Position numbers and translations under genes: made by a program
The notes under the pieces: model-generated
The model's input: only the letters and a program-made list of their open reading frames with translations
What the model was told of the DNA's origin: nothing
Database searches by the model: none
In this document: in pieces, positions 23,345 through 31,363 of the stretch
Numbering within the stretch: position 1 is the first letter of the stretch
Layout: each line of letters starts with the position of its first letter
Origin: CAVWDI01 sp046259385
GTDB lineage: Bacteria; Chloroflexota; Anaerolineae; Anaerolineales; UBA4823
Reading direction: 5' to 3'
NCBI GenBank assembly: GCA_046259385.1
Contig: JBJYWI010000241.1
Location: 1-36,540, forward strand
Length of the DNA stretch: 36,540 nt

Positions 23345-23839
23345 ATGGGCGAAGTAAATTTCTGTTTAAGATGCGGTAACCAATTAAAATTAAAAGAGGC
23401 TTCCGGCAGGATCAGACCGGTCTGCGGAAGATGTGGCTGGGTATATTTTCCGGATCCAAAAGTTGCAGTTGTCGCGGTAATCTCGGAGGGGGATAAAATC
23501 CTGCTGGTGCGCAGATCTGTTAACCCCCACCGGGGGAAATGGACATTGCCTGCTGGTTTTGTTGATGCGGGCGAGGATCCAAGAGATGCTATTGAACGAG
23601 AATGTCTGGAAGAAATGGGTCTCAGTGTGGTAGTGGATGGGCTAATGGATGTGGTTTACGGGCAGGAACACTCTAAAGGTGCACATATCATTATCATTTA
23701 CAGGGTAAATGTACATTCTGGTTCGTTAAAACCCGGTGACGACGTTGACAGGGTGAAATTCTTTGATTTGGATAAACTACCTCAGATTGCTTTTAAGACA
23801 ACCAATAAAGTAATCGAAATGCTGCAGAAACCTGAATGA
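23345..23839 (+). CDS. Nudix hydrolase with N-terminal zinc ribbon
   Basis: Cysteines CLRCG near residue 7 and CGRCG near residue 27 form a zinc ribbon, as in NADH-pyrophosphatase-like (NudC-type) and related Nudix proteins. The Nudix box is complete: GFVDAGEDPRDAIERECLEE followed by MGL, with the catalytic REXXEE glutamates. The protein would hydrolyse a nucleoside-diphosphate-linked compound, for example ADP-ribose or NADH. At 164 residues it is shorter than NudC. No strong ribosome site is seen before ATG 23345. It follows the anti-sigma factor after 47 bases and could be co-transcribed. Confidence 0.9.
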   Translation: MGEVNFCLRCGNQLKLKEASGRIRPVCGRCGWVYFPDPKVAVVAVISEGDKILLVRRSVNPHRGKWTLPAGFVDAGEDPRDAIERECLEEMGLSVVVDGLMDVVYGQEHSKGAHIIIIYRVNVHSGSLKPGDDVDRVKFFDLDKLPQIAFKTTNKVIEMLQKPE

Positions 23840-23859
23840 ATTCAGGTCGATTAATTTTT
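23830..23859 (+). terminator. Terminator overlapping the convergent ends of the Nudix gene and recN
   Basis: ACCTGAAT (23830-23837) and ATTCAGGT (23840-23847) form an 8-bp stem with a two-base centre, followed on the plus strand by TTAATTTTTC. The stem includes the Nudix stop codon, and the T-run lies in the last codons of recN. Confidence 0.6.
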
Positions 23860-25578
23860 CTGTATGTTTTGAAGCAGTTCCCGGGCTGATTGAATAGTAT
23901 TTTCGCTGATTGAACCGAACATTGAAGCTAATTCGTTTACTTGACTATCACCGGATAGAAGGTTAACTCGCGTTATAGTTCGTTCGAGATGCAGTTGCTT
24001 TGCAACGTTATAGTGCTGTGAACCGTAAACAGCCAACTGTGGCAGGTGTGTGATACATAGAACCTGGTGGTTGCTGCTGAGTTGCCAGAGTTTTTTTCCC
24101 ACCACACCTCCCGCTCTTCCACCAATACCCTGGTCAATCTCNNNNNNNNNNATATGATCTGCATTTGCTAGAATATACTTCAACGCAAGCATTAAACGGG
24201 ACGTTTCACCGCCTGAAGCTATTTTTGCCAATGGTTTGAATCCTTCCCCTGGATTAGTCTCAACAAGGAATTCGACCTGGTCAATACCATTCGGGTAATA
24301 GGCTACACGGTCACCTTGATCCAGGATAATTCCATTTGGGTCAGGTTGTTGTTCAATTGTGACTTTAAATTGTGCGCCTGCCATTTGGAGGGTTTTTAAT
24401 TCGGCTGTTATTTTCGTCTCGAGATCTTTTGCCGTTTTCTGACGGATCTCTGATATAGTTTGACCCAGTTTACTGATTTCTTTCTGCAATCGTTTTTGTT
24501 TGATTCTTAATTCATCCAGTTTTTCTGATGTATTAGTTATGCTTTCCAACTGCTCTTTTGCACTTTCGCCGAAACGGTTAACTTCGCTGATACTTCCGCC
24601 ATACTTCTTTTTGAGGCTTTCGACCAGGGCTAGCCGAGTTTCCACCTGTGCAAGCCTCGCTGGATTGAATTCGATTTTATCCAGATAATTATAAAGTTGG
24701 CTTGTTAATTCACTGGTTTGATCAAGTAAGGCCTGGACTTTGTTTAGCAGGTCTGATTTTGACGGATCCAACCTCTGAAGTTTCAACAATGAATCACTTA
24801 ATTGACCTAACAATTCACTGATATCTGGAATATCCTGATCATTCCGGTCAATCAAATCAAGTGCATCCTTGGTGTGTTTCGCCAGTCCCTCGGAGTTTGC
24901 CAGACGGTTGTGTTCTTCTTTTAATTCAAGATCCTCATTATCAAGCAGTGAGGCTGTTTCAATTTCAGTAATTTGGTACCTGAGCAGGTCTGAGAGTCGG
25001 GCGGCATCTTTTTCGGATTGCTGCAGATTAGCTATTTCCTTCAGGGTATATTGAAGATCATCGTAAACTTTCCGATATGCGGATGCCTGTTCAGTGAATC
25101 CCTCCGTATTATTGGTTGAAGCATAACGATCCAGCAGATCGATCTGTTGACTGACCTTTAATAATGATAGATGTTCAGATTGACCATGAATATCAATCAG
25201 GTATTCACCAATTTGCCGCAGGAAAGCTGTTGAAACAGATCGCCCGTTTATTCGGGAGACATTCCTTCCTGCAGTACGAATCTCACGGTTTAATACCAGG
25301 GTGTCTGTATCATCTAGCAGTTCCTCTTTCGATAATAATGATAATAGTTCATCCTGATAAATGGATGGTAGTTGAAAAGTCCCCTCAATCAGAGCAGTAT
25401 CTGCACCGGTTCTGATCATGGCGGATTCAGCTCGTCCGCCTAATAGAACTTCGACAGCATCTATAATGATTGATTTTCCAGCCCCTGTTTCACCTGTAAA
25501 GATTATCAATCCTTCATCCAGGGTGAGGATTAACTCATCAATGATTGCAAAATCCTTGATATTGAGTTCTAGAAGCAT
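23851..25578 (-). CDS. recN: DNA repair ATPase RecN (contains a 10-base assembly gap)
   Basis: RecN is an SMC-like ATPase for double-strand-break repair. It begins MLLELNIKDFAIIDELILTL with Walker A FTGETGAGKSIIIDAVEVLL, has a long central coiled coil, then ASGGETSRLMLALKYIL (ABC signature), DQGIGGRAGGVVGKKLWQLS and CITHLPQLAVYG. ATG 25578 is chosen: the frame extends 125 codons further upstream but that part overlaps the neighbouring gene and has no RecN similarity. The ten Ns (24142-24151) fall exactly in Walker B. Homologues have about seven residues (IIFD-like) where the Ns leave room for four, so the gap is probably about nine bases too short. The ORF is likely intact in the organism. 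Confidence 0.93.
   Translation of the reverse strand: MLLELNIKDFAIIDELILTLDEGLIIFTGETGAGKSIIIDAVEVLLGGRAESAMIRTGADTALIEGTFQLPSIYQDELLSLLSKEELLDDTDTLVLNREIRTAGRNVSRINGRSVSTAFLRQIGEYLIDIHGQSEHLSLLKVSQQIDLLDRYASTNNTEGFTEQASAYRKVYDDLQYTLKEIANLQQSEKDAARLSDLLRYQITEIETASLLDNEDLELKEEHNRLANSEGLAKHTKDALDLIDRNDQDIPDISELLGQLSDSLLKLQRLDPSKSDLLNKVQALLDQTSELTSQLYNYLDKIEFNPARLAQVETRLALVESLKKKYGGSISEVNRFGESAKEQLESITNTSEKLDELRIKQKRLQKEISKLGQTISEIRQKTAKDLETKITAELKTLQMAGAQFKVTIEQQPDPNGIILDQGDRVAYYPNGIDQVEFLVETNPGEGFKPLAKIASGGETSRLMLALKYILANADHXXXXEIDQGIGGRAGGVVGKKLWQLSSNHQVLCITHLPQLAVYGSQHYNVAKQLHLERTITRVNLLSGDSQVNELASMFGSISENTIQSARELLQNIQKN
24142..24151. other. Assembly gap, ten Ns inside recN
   Basis: A run of ten N replaces the Walker B region of recN. 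Ten is probably a placeholder. Comparison with the usual RecN spacing suggests about 19 real bases. Confidence 0.95.
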
Positions 25579-25580
25579 TC

Positions 25581-26126
25581 CTAGATTCTTAATCCTCTCA
25601 GACGATAATAGACAGTGGAGGTTAAGGTAACCGCATATATTGCCTGCCAGGCGATTCTGAATAAATTTCCAAATCCTCCTGGCCCTAAAAATATGTTCCC
25701 TACTGCAATTACAAGGAATGGTAAAGCTCCTAGAGCTATTGAAATTGCGGTGAACTGAAATAAGCGCTTCGATCGCCTGCGGTTGATTAACCTGCGGATA
25801 ATTTCTGATATTGCGAAGCCGTAAGTGGGTGTCATGAGGAATACAAGTATCCCAGCAAACAGGGTTGTTAAGAGGGACAAGAAAGTAACAAGCCAGCCGC
25901 CAAACAATGAGAGCAAGAATGCTGCTAACAAGGCAAGCGGATAATCCTGCCACTCGGCTGTTTCAAATTTTTTTTGCTGACCTTTTACACATTCTGGACA
26001 TCGATACCCGGTGGGGGTTTTTATTGCACATTGAACGCAAATTGGTTTGTCACAATTATTACAGCGCAAATTGGTCTCAACACCAGGATGGTTGGAACAG
26101 TATAGTGTAGGTGATTGATCACTCAT
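25581..26126 (-). CDS. B-box-type zinc finger membrane protein
   Basis: The N-terminus is a treble-clef/B-box-like zinc finger with Cys10, His13, Cys22, Cys25, Cys30, Cys33, Cys43 and Cys46. Transmembrane segments follow at about residues 64-95, 120-145 and 155-172. I know this architecture from Chloroflexota and Actinobacteria but its function is unknown. It overlaps the NAD kinase gene by four bases (ATGA) and ends two bases before recN, so the three genes form one operon. A link to rhomboid-like or membrane quality-control proteins would be speculation. Confidence 0.8.
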   Translation of the reverse strand: MSDQSPTLYCSNHPGVETNLRCNNCDKPICVQCAIKTPTGYRCPECVKGQQKKFETAEWQDYPLALLAAFLLSLFGGWLVTFLSLLTTLFAGILVFLMTPTYGFAISEIIRRLINRRRSKRLFQFTAISIALGALPFLVIAVGNIFLGPGGFGNLFRIAWQAIYAVTLTSTVYYRLRGLRI

Positions 26127-26995
26127 CTAGAATTTACCGTTGAGGGATTTTGGCTCATATGTAATGTGAGATTTCTGTAGAAATAATCCGGCTCCTGAAA
26201 TCGGATGAATTTTACCGAATGGTCGCTTGCGCAAGCATCAATCCGGTCGCCGTCATTCATTTCAACTGGCGGTTGGCCATCAGGCGAAAGCACTGCCTGA
26301 TGATCCGTATGGACTGTAATGCTGACGGTTGCTCCTTCCGGAAGAACAACAGCCCGATCTACTGACAGGTGAGGCGCAACGGCGACAATCAGGATATTTC
26401 GCAACTCAGGAGGGAGTATGGGTCCACCTGCTGCAAGCGCATATGCAGTTGAACCTGTTGCAGTGGCGGCGATCATCCCATCGGCAACATACGTGGCTAG
26501 AAAGCTTCCATCAACGGTGGCTGTAAGATGAACAGGTCGGATTATTTGCCCCCGAGTAACAACCACTTCGTTTAAAACTTCCCATGTTCCTATTTTATTG
26601 CTGCCTCTCCATTGTTCAGCTCGGAGCATCATTCGTTTTTCTACCCAATATTTTCCATCAAATAAACGAGGCAGTAAATTCTGCCACTGGTTAGATTCAA
26701 TTTCGGTTAGAAACCCAAATTTTCCCAGGTTTATTCCAAGAACTGGAACATTGGATGGTCCGCATAAATGTCCGGACCTTAACATTGTTCCATCTCCACC
26801 CAATGAGATCAAAAGGTCAGTTTCACCATTCTCAATAATTTTACTGAATTCGCCTTCATTAAATTGTCCGTATTTTGATGTCACCCCTCTAGCATCCAGA
26901 AATGATGAAATTTTTTCAGAAAGTTTTTTTGCTTCTGAGATTTTTGGATGCGAAGTGATACAAATGTGGTTGAATTCACTCTTGATGTTTGCCAT
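26123..26995 (-). CDS. nadK: NAD kinase
   Basis: It phosphorylates NAD to NADP. The nucleotide site GGDGTML is at residues 66-72, followed by VLGINLGKFGFLTEI, the NEVVV stretch and the family's ADGMIAATATGSTAYALAAG, then GGPILPPE. The length of 290 residues is normal. No clear Shine-Dalgarno precedes the ATG. The stop of the Cas4-like gene is 16 bases upstream, so co-transcription is likely. Pairing of nadK with recN in one operon is common in bacteria. Confidence 0.96.
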   Translation of the reverse strand: MANIKSEFNHICITSHPKISEAKKLSEKISSFLDARGVTSKYGQFNEGEFSKIIENGETDLLISLGGDGTMLRSGHLCGPSNVPVLGINLGKFGFLTEIESNQWQNLLPRLFDGKYWVEKRMMLRAEQWRGSNKIGTWEVLNEVVVTRGQIIRPVHLTATVDGSFLATYVADGMIAATATGSTAYALAAGGPILPPELRNILIVAVAPHLSVDRAVVLPEGATVSITVHTDHQAVLSPDGQPPVEMNDGDRIDACASDHSVKFIRFQEPDYFYRNLTLHMSQNPSTVNSR

Positions 26996-27011
26996 GCCAG
27001 ATGCAATTATA

Positions 27012-27530
27012 TTACATTAGATTCTCATCACAGATACGGGAAAAAGCACATCCTTTACATTTTGCAACAGAATTATGTGATCTGTGGAGTTCTGTTTTCT
27101 CTGCCGAAACGGTTTGCATTGTATCGATCTGTTGCAGGAGTTTATTTTCCAATTCATTTGTGTAATTTATTTTTACGCTGTGATTGGCGTATTGAAGAAT
27201 TCCGTAGGGAGGACGTTTCCCGGATGAAATATGAGTGAGCCGGCAGTATGCTGCAATTTGCATTTTGTGAGATTCATACGGAGAGCTAAATATGGGTTTG
27301 GATTTTACTTCTACTGGGATTTCTACCCCCTTATTTCTAATAATATAGTCTGGTTTTCCTATCAGTAAGATTGTTTCATCAAAAAGCGATTTTTCTTGTG
27401 ATTGCCAGTTGTGTGAGTCAGCATAAATTATTTCACCGCTTGGGATTCGGGAGGAATTTCTTAACCAAACTGAGAGCAGATAGAAAATAACCGCACCGAG
27501 AAATAAACCTGTTGAGATAATAATTAGCAA
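27012..27530 (-). CDS. C-terminal fragment of the Cas4-like nuclease (helix plus catalytic core)
   Basis: Counting from TTG 27530, this 172-residue part holds the second transmembrane helix (residues 3-23), catalytic Asp61, Glu74 and Lys76, the QxxxY motif (Gln91, Tyr95) and three cluster cysteines (Cys158, Cys161, Cys167). The fourth cluster cysteine is in the other fragment. There is no clear ribosome site before TTG 27530, so independent translation is doubtful, although reinitiation 18 bases after the stop is possible. Confidence 0.7.
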   Translation of the reverse strand: MLIIISTGLFLGAVIFYLLSVWLRNSSRIPSGEIIYADSHNWQSQEKSLFDETILLIGKPDYIIRNKGVEIPVEVKSKPIFSSPYESHKMQIAAYCRLTHISSGKRPPYGILQYANHSVKINYTNELENKLLQQIDTMQTVSAEKTELHRSHNSVAKCKGCAFSRICDENLM

Positions 27531-27548
27531 TTTCGGTTTGATGTGGAT

Positions 27549-27779
27549 TTATGAGATAAGAATATCAAGCACAAATGCCAAAATCCCTATGGCTGCAAGC
27601 CCCAGAGCAATAATCCTTGTTATTCTGGAAAAGTTGATTTTACGGGTCAGTCTTGTATGATGGACAACACCGTTAACCATAAACTCATGGTTTTCAGGTT
27701 TATATCCATTCATAGAATACCAGAATACACGCTGGCAAAAATTGAAATTCGCAATGTCAGAAGCTTTGATAATGCACAT
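27549..27779 (-). CDS. N-terminal fragment of the Cas4-like nuclease
   Basis: This 76-residue frame starts at ATG 27779, three bases after the translin stop. It carries the first Fe-S cysteine (Cys15), the FWYSMNGYKPENHEF segment, the histidine motif and the first transmembrane helix (IIALGLAAIGILAFVLDIL). On its own it lacks all later catalytic residues, so it is not a complete enzyme. Confidence 0.7.
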   Translation of the reverse strand: MCIIKASDIANFNFCQRVFWYSMNGYKPENHEFMVNGVVHHTRLTRKINFSRITRIIALGLAAIGILAFVLDILIS

Positions 27780-27781
27780 GA

Positions 27782-28417
27782 TCAACCACGTTTTAATTGA
27801 TTCTCAAGCTGTTCCAGGCTTTTTTCGAGTTGTTCCTGTCTTAAACTCAACGTAAGATCGCCGCGCGTCCGTTCAGTTACGCCTCGGACGATATCAGTTA
27901 GGCGTCTCAACCCTCCAGTGATAGCATCTGGATAATCCATTGTGATAAGAACAGCATAAATGTCGTCCATTTGGCTCAGAATCTGCTCTGCTTCTTTAGA
28001 ATTATCTTTACGGAGACTGTCAAGACATCTCCTGCGCAGTTCTCCAGCAGCTTCAGCTAATCCCTGTAAATAAGTTGAATAGGAAAGGTCCAATTCCTCA
28101 GGATCTGGAAGGTCTCCATTATCAATTAAAGCAAATACAATGTTTGCTTCGGCATATTCCTTTAATGCATTCTGAGTGTAGCCGGCGTGGTATAAATCCG
28201 GGAAATCCCCCAGATTTTTTTTCAACTCCTTTACGAGATTTTGAGCGAGATGTAAATTCTCGAGTGCCAGATTCCTCTCATTGCGATGGGTTGCCCTGAT
28301 AGCGTGGGCGCAATACTTGATAATGGTTCTTGATTGCGCTAGAGCTTGATCTCGAGCATGTGTACGGGCGTCAAAAGATTGGCGGATGCGTTCAGCGATT
28401 TCTTCTAGGTTATCCAT
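27782..28417 (-). CDS. Translin family protein
   Basis: This all-helical 211-residue protein matches translin/TRAX along its length: AIRATHRNERNLALENL, TQNALKEYAEANIVFALI, YLQGLAEAAGELRRRCLDSL, and MDDIYAVLITMDYPDAITGG with LRRLTDIVRGVTERTRGDL. Archaeal and eukaryotic homologues bind single-stranded RNA/DNA and, as TRAX or C3PO, cleave RNA. Conserved acidic residues are present, but I cannot assign which are catalytic. No Shine-Dalgarno is obvious. It precedes the Cas4-like gene by three bases, so the two were one functional unit. Bacterial translin is uncommon outside Chloroflexota and a few groups. Confidence 0.9.
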   Translation of the reverse strand: MDNLEEIAERIRQSFDARTHARDQALAQSRTIIKYCAHAIRATHRNERNLALENLHLAQNLVKELKKNLGDFPDLYHAGYTQNALKEYAEANIVFALIDNGDLPDPEELDLSYSTYLQGLAEAAGELRRRCLDSLRKDNSKEAEQILSQMDDIYAVLITMDYPDAITGGLRRLTDIVRGVTERTRGDLTLSLRQEQLEKSLEQLENQLKRG

Positions 28418-28487
28418 TTTTTTGATTATTGTTGGAGTAAGGAGTAGATATTATTGAAACTTGGGTAAATGCATTTATTCAAGGCAT

Positions 28488-28823
28488 TCATTCATTGGTT
28501 TCTTCTGAACTTGGTGGGGCTTTAAAAAGTTGATCAGCTAAAGTCTTGTTGCCGGGTATTTTAATTTCACCGTAGGCATTTTCAAATTTATTCAAGTTTT
28601 CTGCCAAAGCCCTGAAAAATAGTTTTGCCGCCAAGGGAGACATAATAATCCGTGCTTTCGCAAGTGCTGGTCCCCCACCAGGTAATAGATGGGCGAAATC
28701 GAATAACATCTCTGATGGGGAATGTGCAATTCTAACCAGATTTACATATTCGGTTTTTAGATCTGCTGGAATTTTTATGGGTGGAAAATTAGAAAATTCT
28801 TTGTTTGAAGATTGTGGACACAT
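28488..28823 (-). CDS. DUF3467 family protein
   Basis: This 111-residue protein follows the DUF3467 pattern: IPADLKTEYVNLVRIAHSPS, EMLFDFAHLLPGG, KARIIMSPLAAKLFFRALAE and NLNKFENAYGEIKIP. The family has no known function. TAGGA lies six bases before the ATG. The first ~15 and last ~12 residues are polar tails. It has its own position between the ssb terminator and translin; 70 bases separate it from translin, so sharing of a transcript is possible. Confidence 0.85.
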   Translation of the reverse strand: MCPQSSNKEFSNFPPIKIPADLKTEYVNLVRIAHSPSEMLFDFAHLLPGGGPALAKARIIMSPLAAKLFFRALAENLNKFENAYGEIKIPGNKTLADQLFKAPPSSEETNE

Positions 28824-28955
28824 GTTTAATCCTAGTTGTTGATGAGATTAACGAACCTTTTAGGCTCAAAATTCTCTCATTAGTTGAAATACACTTTTCC
28901 ATATCAATAACAAATTATCACAGACGCGCATCCAATAAGAATTGTAAAAAAATTG

Positions 28956-28992
28956 GAAAAAACTTGGGGGCGAATTCTTTGAATCCACCCCC
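28956..28992 (-). terminator. Intrinsic terminator downstream of ssb
   Basis: On the minus strand a 12-bp stem with two wobble pairs, GGGGGTGGATTC / GAATTCGCCCCC, encloses an AAA loop. It is followed by AAG and a T6 run (28962-28957), with another T7 run nearby. It ends the ssb transcript. Confidence 0.85.
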
Positions 28993-29013
28993 TACCAAAG
29001 AGAGCGGTTATAT

Positions 29014-29433
29014 TTAAAAAGGAATCTCTTCGTCTGCATCGCTTGCAGGAGCATCCGACGAAAATTCACCGGTTTGCATGCTCGCTTCTGTGCGAGTACT
29101 CAAGAACCTCACTGTTTGTGCAGTTACTTCAAAGCTTGCACCGTGAGTGCCATCCGAACGCTCGAAAACTCGTGGTCCTCCATTCGTGTCTGGTCTCAAC
29201 CGACCTTCTATAAGCACCCGGCTACCTTTATTTAGGTATTGATTGCAGGATTCTGCCTGTTTACCCCAAACAGAAACTCGAAACCAGGTGGTCTCATCTA
29301 TTTGTTGACCTTCATTATTTGTATAGCGGCGATTTGATGCAACTGGAAAATCTGTTACAGCCTGTCCTGTTGATGTGTACCTCATCTCAGGGTCACGACC
29401 CAGATTTCCAACAATAATGATTGTGTGATACAT
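29014..29433 (-). CDS. ssb: Single-stranded DNA-binding protein
   Basis: SSB coats single-stranded DNA in replication and repair. The OB fold shows IIIVGNLGRDPEMRYTSTGQ, FPVASNRRYT, TTWFRVSVWGKQAES and LIEGRLRPD. The final residues DEEIPF are the acidic protein-interaction tip, so the gene is complete at 139 residues. A strong AAAGGAGG precedes the ATG. The unusually short disordered linker (about 25 residues) may reduce cooperativity. Confidence 0.96.
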   Translation of the reverse strand: MYHTIIIVGNLGRDPEMRYTSTGQAVTDFPVASNRRYTNNEGQQIDETTWFRVSVWGKQAESCNQYLNKGSRVLIEGRLRPDTNGGPRVFERSDGTHGASFEVTAQTVRFLSTRTEASMQTGEFSSDAPASDADEEIPF

Positions 29434-29521
29434 TTTCGCGCCTCCTTTTATGATGTAAACTTATTTATCAGTGTTAGTCTTCATTTTACACGCGTTTTAT
29501 TGAATAGTTAAGAATTATTTC

Positions 29522-30358
29522 TTATCCCTCATTTCTGAATTGGAGACAGTAATGATGAAATGTATTGCTTACCCAGGCATTTCCCATACCATAGGGAGAA
29601 AGCTTAATATTGTCCTGGCACCAGATGCGTTCATCTTTAAGTTGGTATATTTCACCCAACCTTGAAGCGAGATCCCATGCAAGTGGGTATATTACCCCCC
29701 CTTTTTTTATGTTTTTTACAATGATTGTTAGATATGCTAATTCTCGTAAATGAGGCTTTATGCTTCCATAAATGTTTACGAGCATACCCAAGAATATTTC
29801 GTAATTCTTGATATTGCCCAGGTCAGAGGGATCTTCCGAATAAATTACGTCTAGGTTGTCATTTCCGCGCCTTTTTTGTTGGGTTTCAAATCCTTTTGCA
29901 TGCAGCATGTTCCAGTAAGGTGGGGATGTTATTACATAATCGAACTCCGGCATTGAATGTTTTTCAGCGAGACACTTAAAATTTTTCGCATCTCCAGTAA
30001 TTACTGCTGAAATTAAATTACCTCTATCCTTATTCAGTTTCTCTCGCTCTTCCGTGATTAAGGTACGGGCGATTTGGGCATACTTTGAGTTGATTTCAAC
30101 GCCGTAAGAATTTCGCCCTGCTCTCAATGCGGCAATATTCGTACTTCCTGTGCCAACCATTGGATCCAGGACAAATTGTTGCTCCTTTGTAAAAAATTCT
30201 ATAAACGTCTGTACCAGTGTCTCGGGGAATTTTGCAGGATGCTGTTGGGCTTTTTTTTGCCGCGGGGGCGGATTGTGAATAAACCACGATTTCTGGAATT
30301 TTAACCATTCCTTGGTTGTCAGGTTATTGAGCCGGTTTTTAAAATTTTGTTTTGGCAT
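29522..30358 (-). CDS. Solitary site-specific DNA methyltransferase
   Basis: Motif order is X (HPAKFPETLVQTFIEFF), I (VLDPMVGTGSTNIAALRAGR), then IV (TSPPYWNML), which fits an amino-methyltransferase making N4-methylcytosine or N6-methyladenine; the SPPY motif favours N4-cytosine but does not prove it. The length of 278 residues leaves little room for a separate target-recognition domain, which is probably the region after TSPPYW (residues 160-215). No restriction endonuclease gene is next to it, so it appears orphan. No ribosome site is obvious before the ATG. The lipoprotein stop lies 12 bases upstream. Confidence 0.88.
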   Translation of the reverse strand: MPKQNFKNRLNNLTTKEWLKFQKSWFIHNPPPRQKKAQQHPAKFPETLVQTFIEFFTKEQQFVLDPMVGTGSTNIAALRAGRNSYGVEINSKYAQIARTLITEEREKLNKDRGNLISAVITGDAKNFKCLAEKHSMPEFDYVITSPPYWNMLHAKGFETQQKRRGNDNLDVIYSEDPSDLGNIKNYEIFLGMLVNIYGSIKPHLRELAYLTIIVKNIKKGGVIYPLAWDLASRLGEIYQLKDERIWCQDNIKLSPYGMGNAWVSNTFHHYCLQFRNEG

Positions 30359-30370
30359 AGTTGTAAAAAT

Positions 30371-31147
30371 TCAATCGATTTCATAAACATCAAGATTTGA
30401 ATATGATACAGTAACATCGTCCTCACCAGCCGCTCTTACGAAGACGCCAATATTCCCGTTACCAAGTGTTGGATCACTTATTGAGGTTAGATGTTCATCA
30501 TTGATAAAAAATTGCATTTCCTTGCCTCTCGCTATTACAGCTATGCGGGATTCGCTCGGCGCACCCGGGGGAATTGAACCGCTTATTGTAAAGGGTTGAG
30601 GAGAAGATGCCTGACCTTCAAATAATCTATCGATTCGGTATTGTCCATTACAGGTAATGGAAAACCTATAAAAATCACCTGGGGAGGAATACCTGAACAA
30701 AAAACCGTATTCATCCTCTCCCCTGCAAATGCTTGGACGAGCGGAAATTTCAGCATAGAAATCTGATAAATTCGTTTGTTCACGTATGCTAAATAGATAC
30801 CCGCGCTCTTTTTTTACAGCAAGCGTTAGTTCGTTATTCCCGATAGCGATAATTCCATCCGCAAATGTCCCCAATTCCCAATTTTTTGGATCCGTGAAGT
30901 TATCGGAGAAAATCTTACTGCTATAATTTATATTCGTTTCAATAGTTGGTGTAATTAATCTCGAAGATGCAGGTAGAGGAGTGTAGGTTGCAGTTGGCGG
31001 AAACCAGACTTTTGTTGGAATGGGGGTGTTCGTTGCGGTGGGGATTTCTGAAGCAAAAGGTTGGGATTCAACATTTATTAAAGGAAGGCAAGCCACAGAC
31101 GCAAGAGAGATGTGGAATAAAAAGATAACCAGAAAAGTGCGATTCAT
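30371..31147 (-). CDS. Lipoprotein with concanavalin-like domain
   Basis: The signal peptide ends in a lipobox with Cys20 (LASVAC), so the protein is a secreted lipoprotein. A Thr/Pro-rich linker (ATNTPIPTKVWFPPTATYT) is typical of Chloroflexota surface proteins. Residues about 80-258 are a beta-sandwich (LamG or DUF1080-like): FSDNFTDPKNWELG, FLFRYSSPGDFYRFSI, RIAVIARGKEMQFFIND and IGVFVRAAGEDDVTV. It could bind glycans at the cell surface; the substrate is unknown. The gene is divergent from the threonine dehydrogenase gene, with 216 bases between. Confidence 0.82.
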   Translation of the reverse strand: MNRTFLVIFLFHISLASVACLPLINVESQPFASEIPTATNTPIPTKVWFPPTATYTPLPASSRLITPTIETNINYSSKIFSDNFTDPKNWELGTFADGIIAIGNNELTLAVKKERGYLFSIREQTNLSDFYAEISARPSICRGEDEYGFLFRYSSPGDFYRFSITCNGQYRIDRLFEGQASSPQPFTISGSIPPGAPSESRIAVIARGKEMQFFINDEHLTSISDPTLGNGNIGVFVRAAGEDDVTVSYSNLDVYEID

Positions 31148-31363
31148 TATATTAAGTTTACTATGGAAAGAAAAAATCCAATTGTTGTTAATTTACGAAA
31201 AAGACACTTGCTCTATGTATATCTGATCTGAAAGTGGAACAAGTATATTTCGTGTAAAATTGGATTGCAGTTTTTTTTAATAATTTTATAGACCATATTA
31301 ATGCTTTGTCGGGAAAAGGATATTGCCAGTTAATATAGTCTAGCAATAGGACCTAAATCTATT

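Larger units (their letters stand above)
27012..27779 (-). pseudogene. Membrane-anchored Cas4-like nuclease, interrupted by one in-frame TAA
   Basis: Two neighbouring frames are one gene read in the same phase, separated only by TAA at 27551-27549. The full sequence would have about 255 residues. The N-terminal part has Cys15 (NFNFCQRVF) and His40/41 (GVVHHTRL), then a helix (54-75). After the stop come six codons and a second helix, then Asp in GKPDYII, Glu and Lys in IPVEVKSK, QIAAY, and three cysteines in CKGCAFSRIC. All PD-(D/E)XK and [4Fe-4S] ligands of the Cas4/Dna2 family are therefore present. The stop lies in the loop between the two helices. No CRISPR array or other cas gene is present. 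Whether this is a real mutation, a split gene or a base error is open. Confidence 0.85.

Noticed and set aside
25579..25953. 125-residue N-terminal extension of RecN
   Set aside because: It overlaps the zinc-finger gene almost entirely, has no RecN similarity, and ATG 25578 begins the usual RecN N-terminus.
27012..27779. CRISPR-Cas locus indicated by a Cas4-like protein
   Set aside because: No repeat-spacer array and no other cas gene is present; the protein has membrane helices and sits next to translin.
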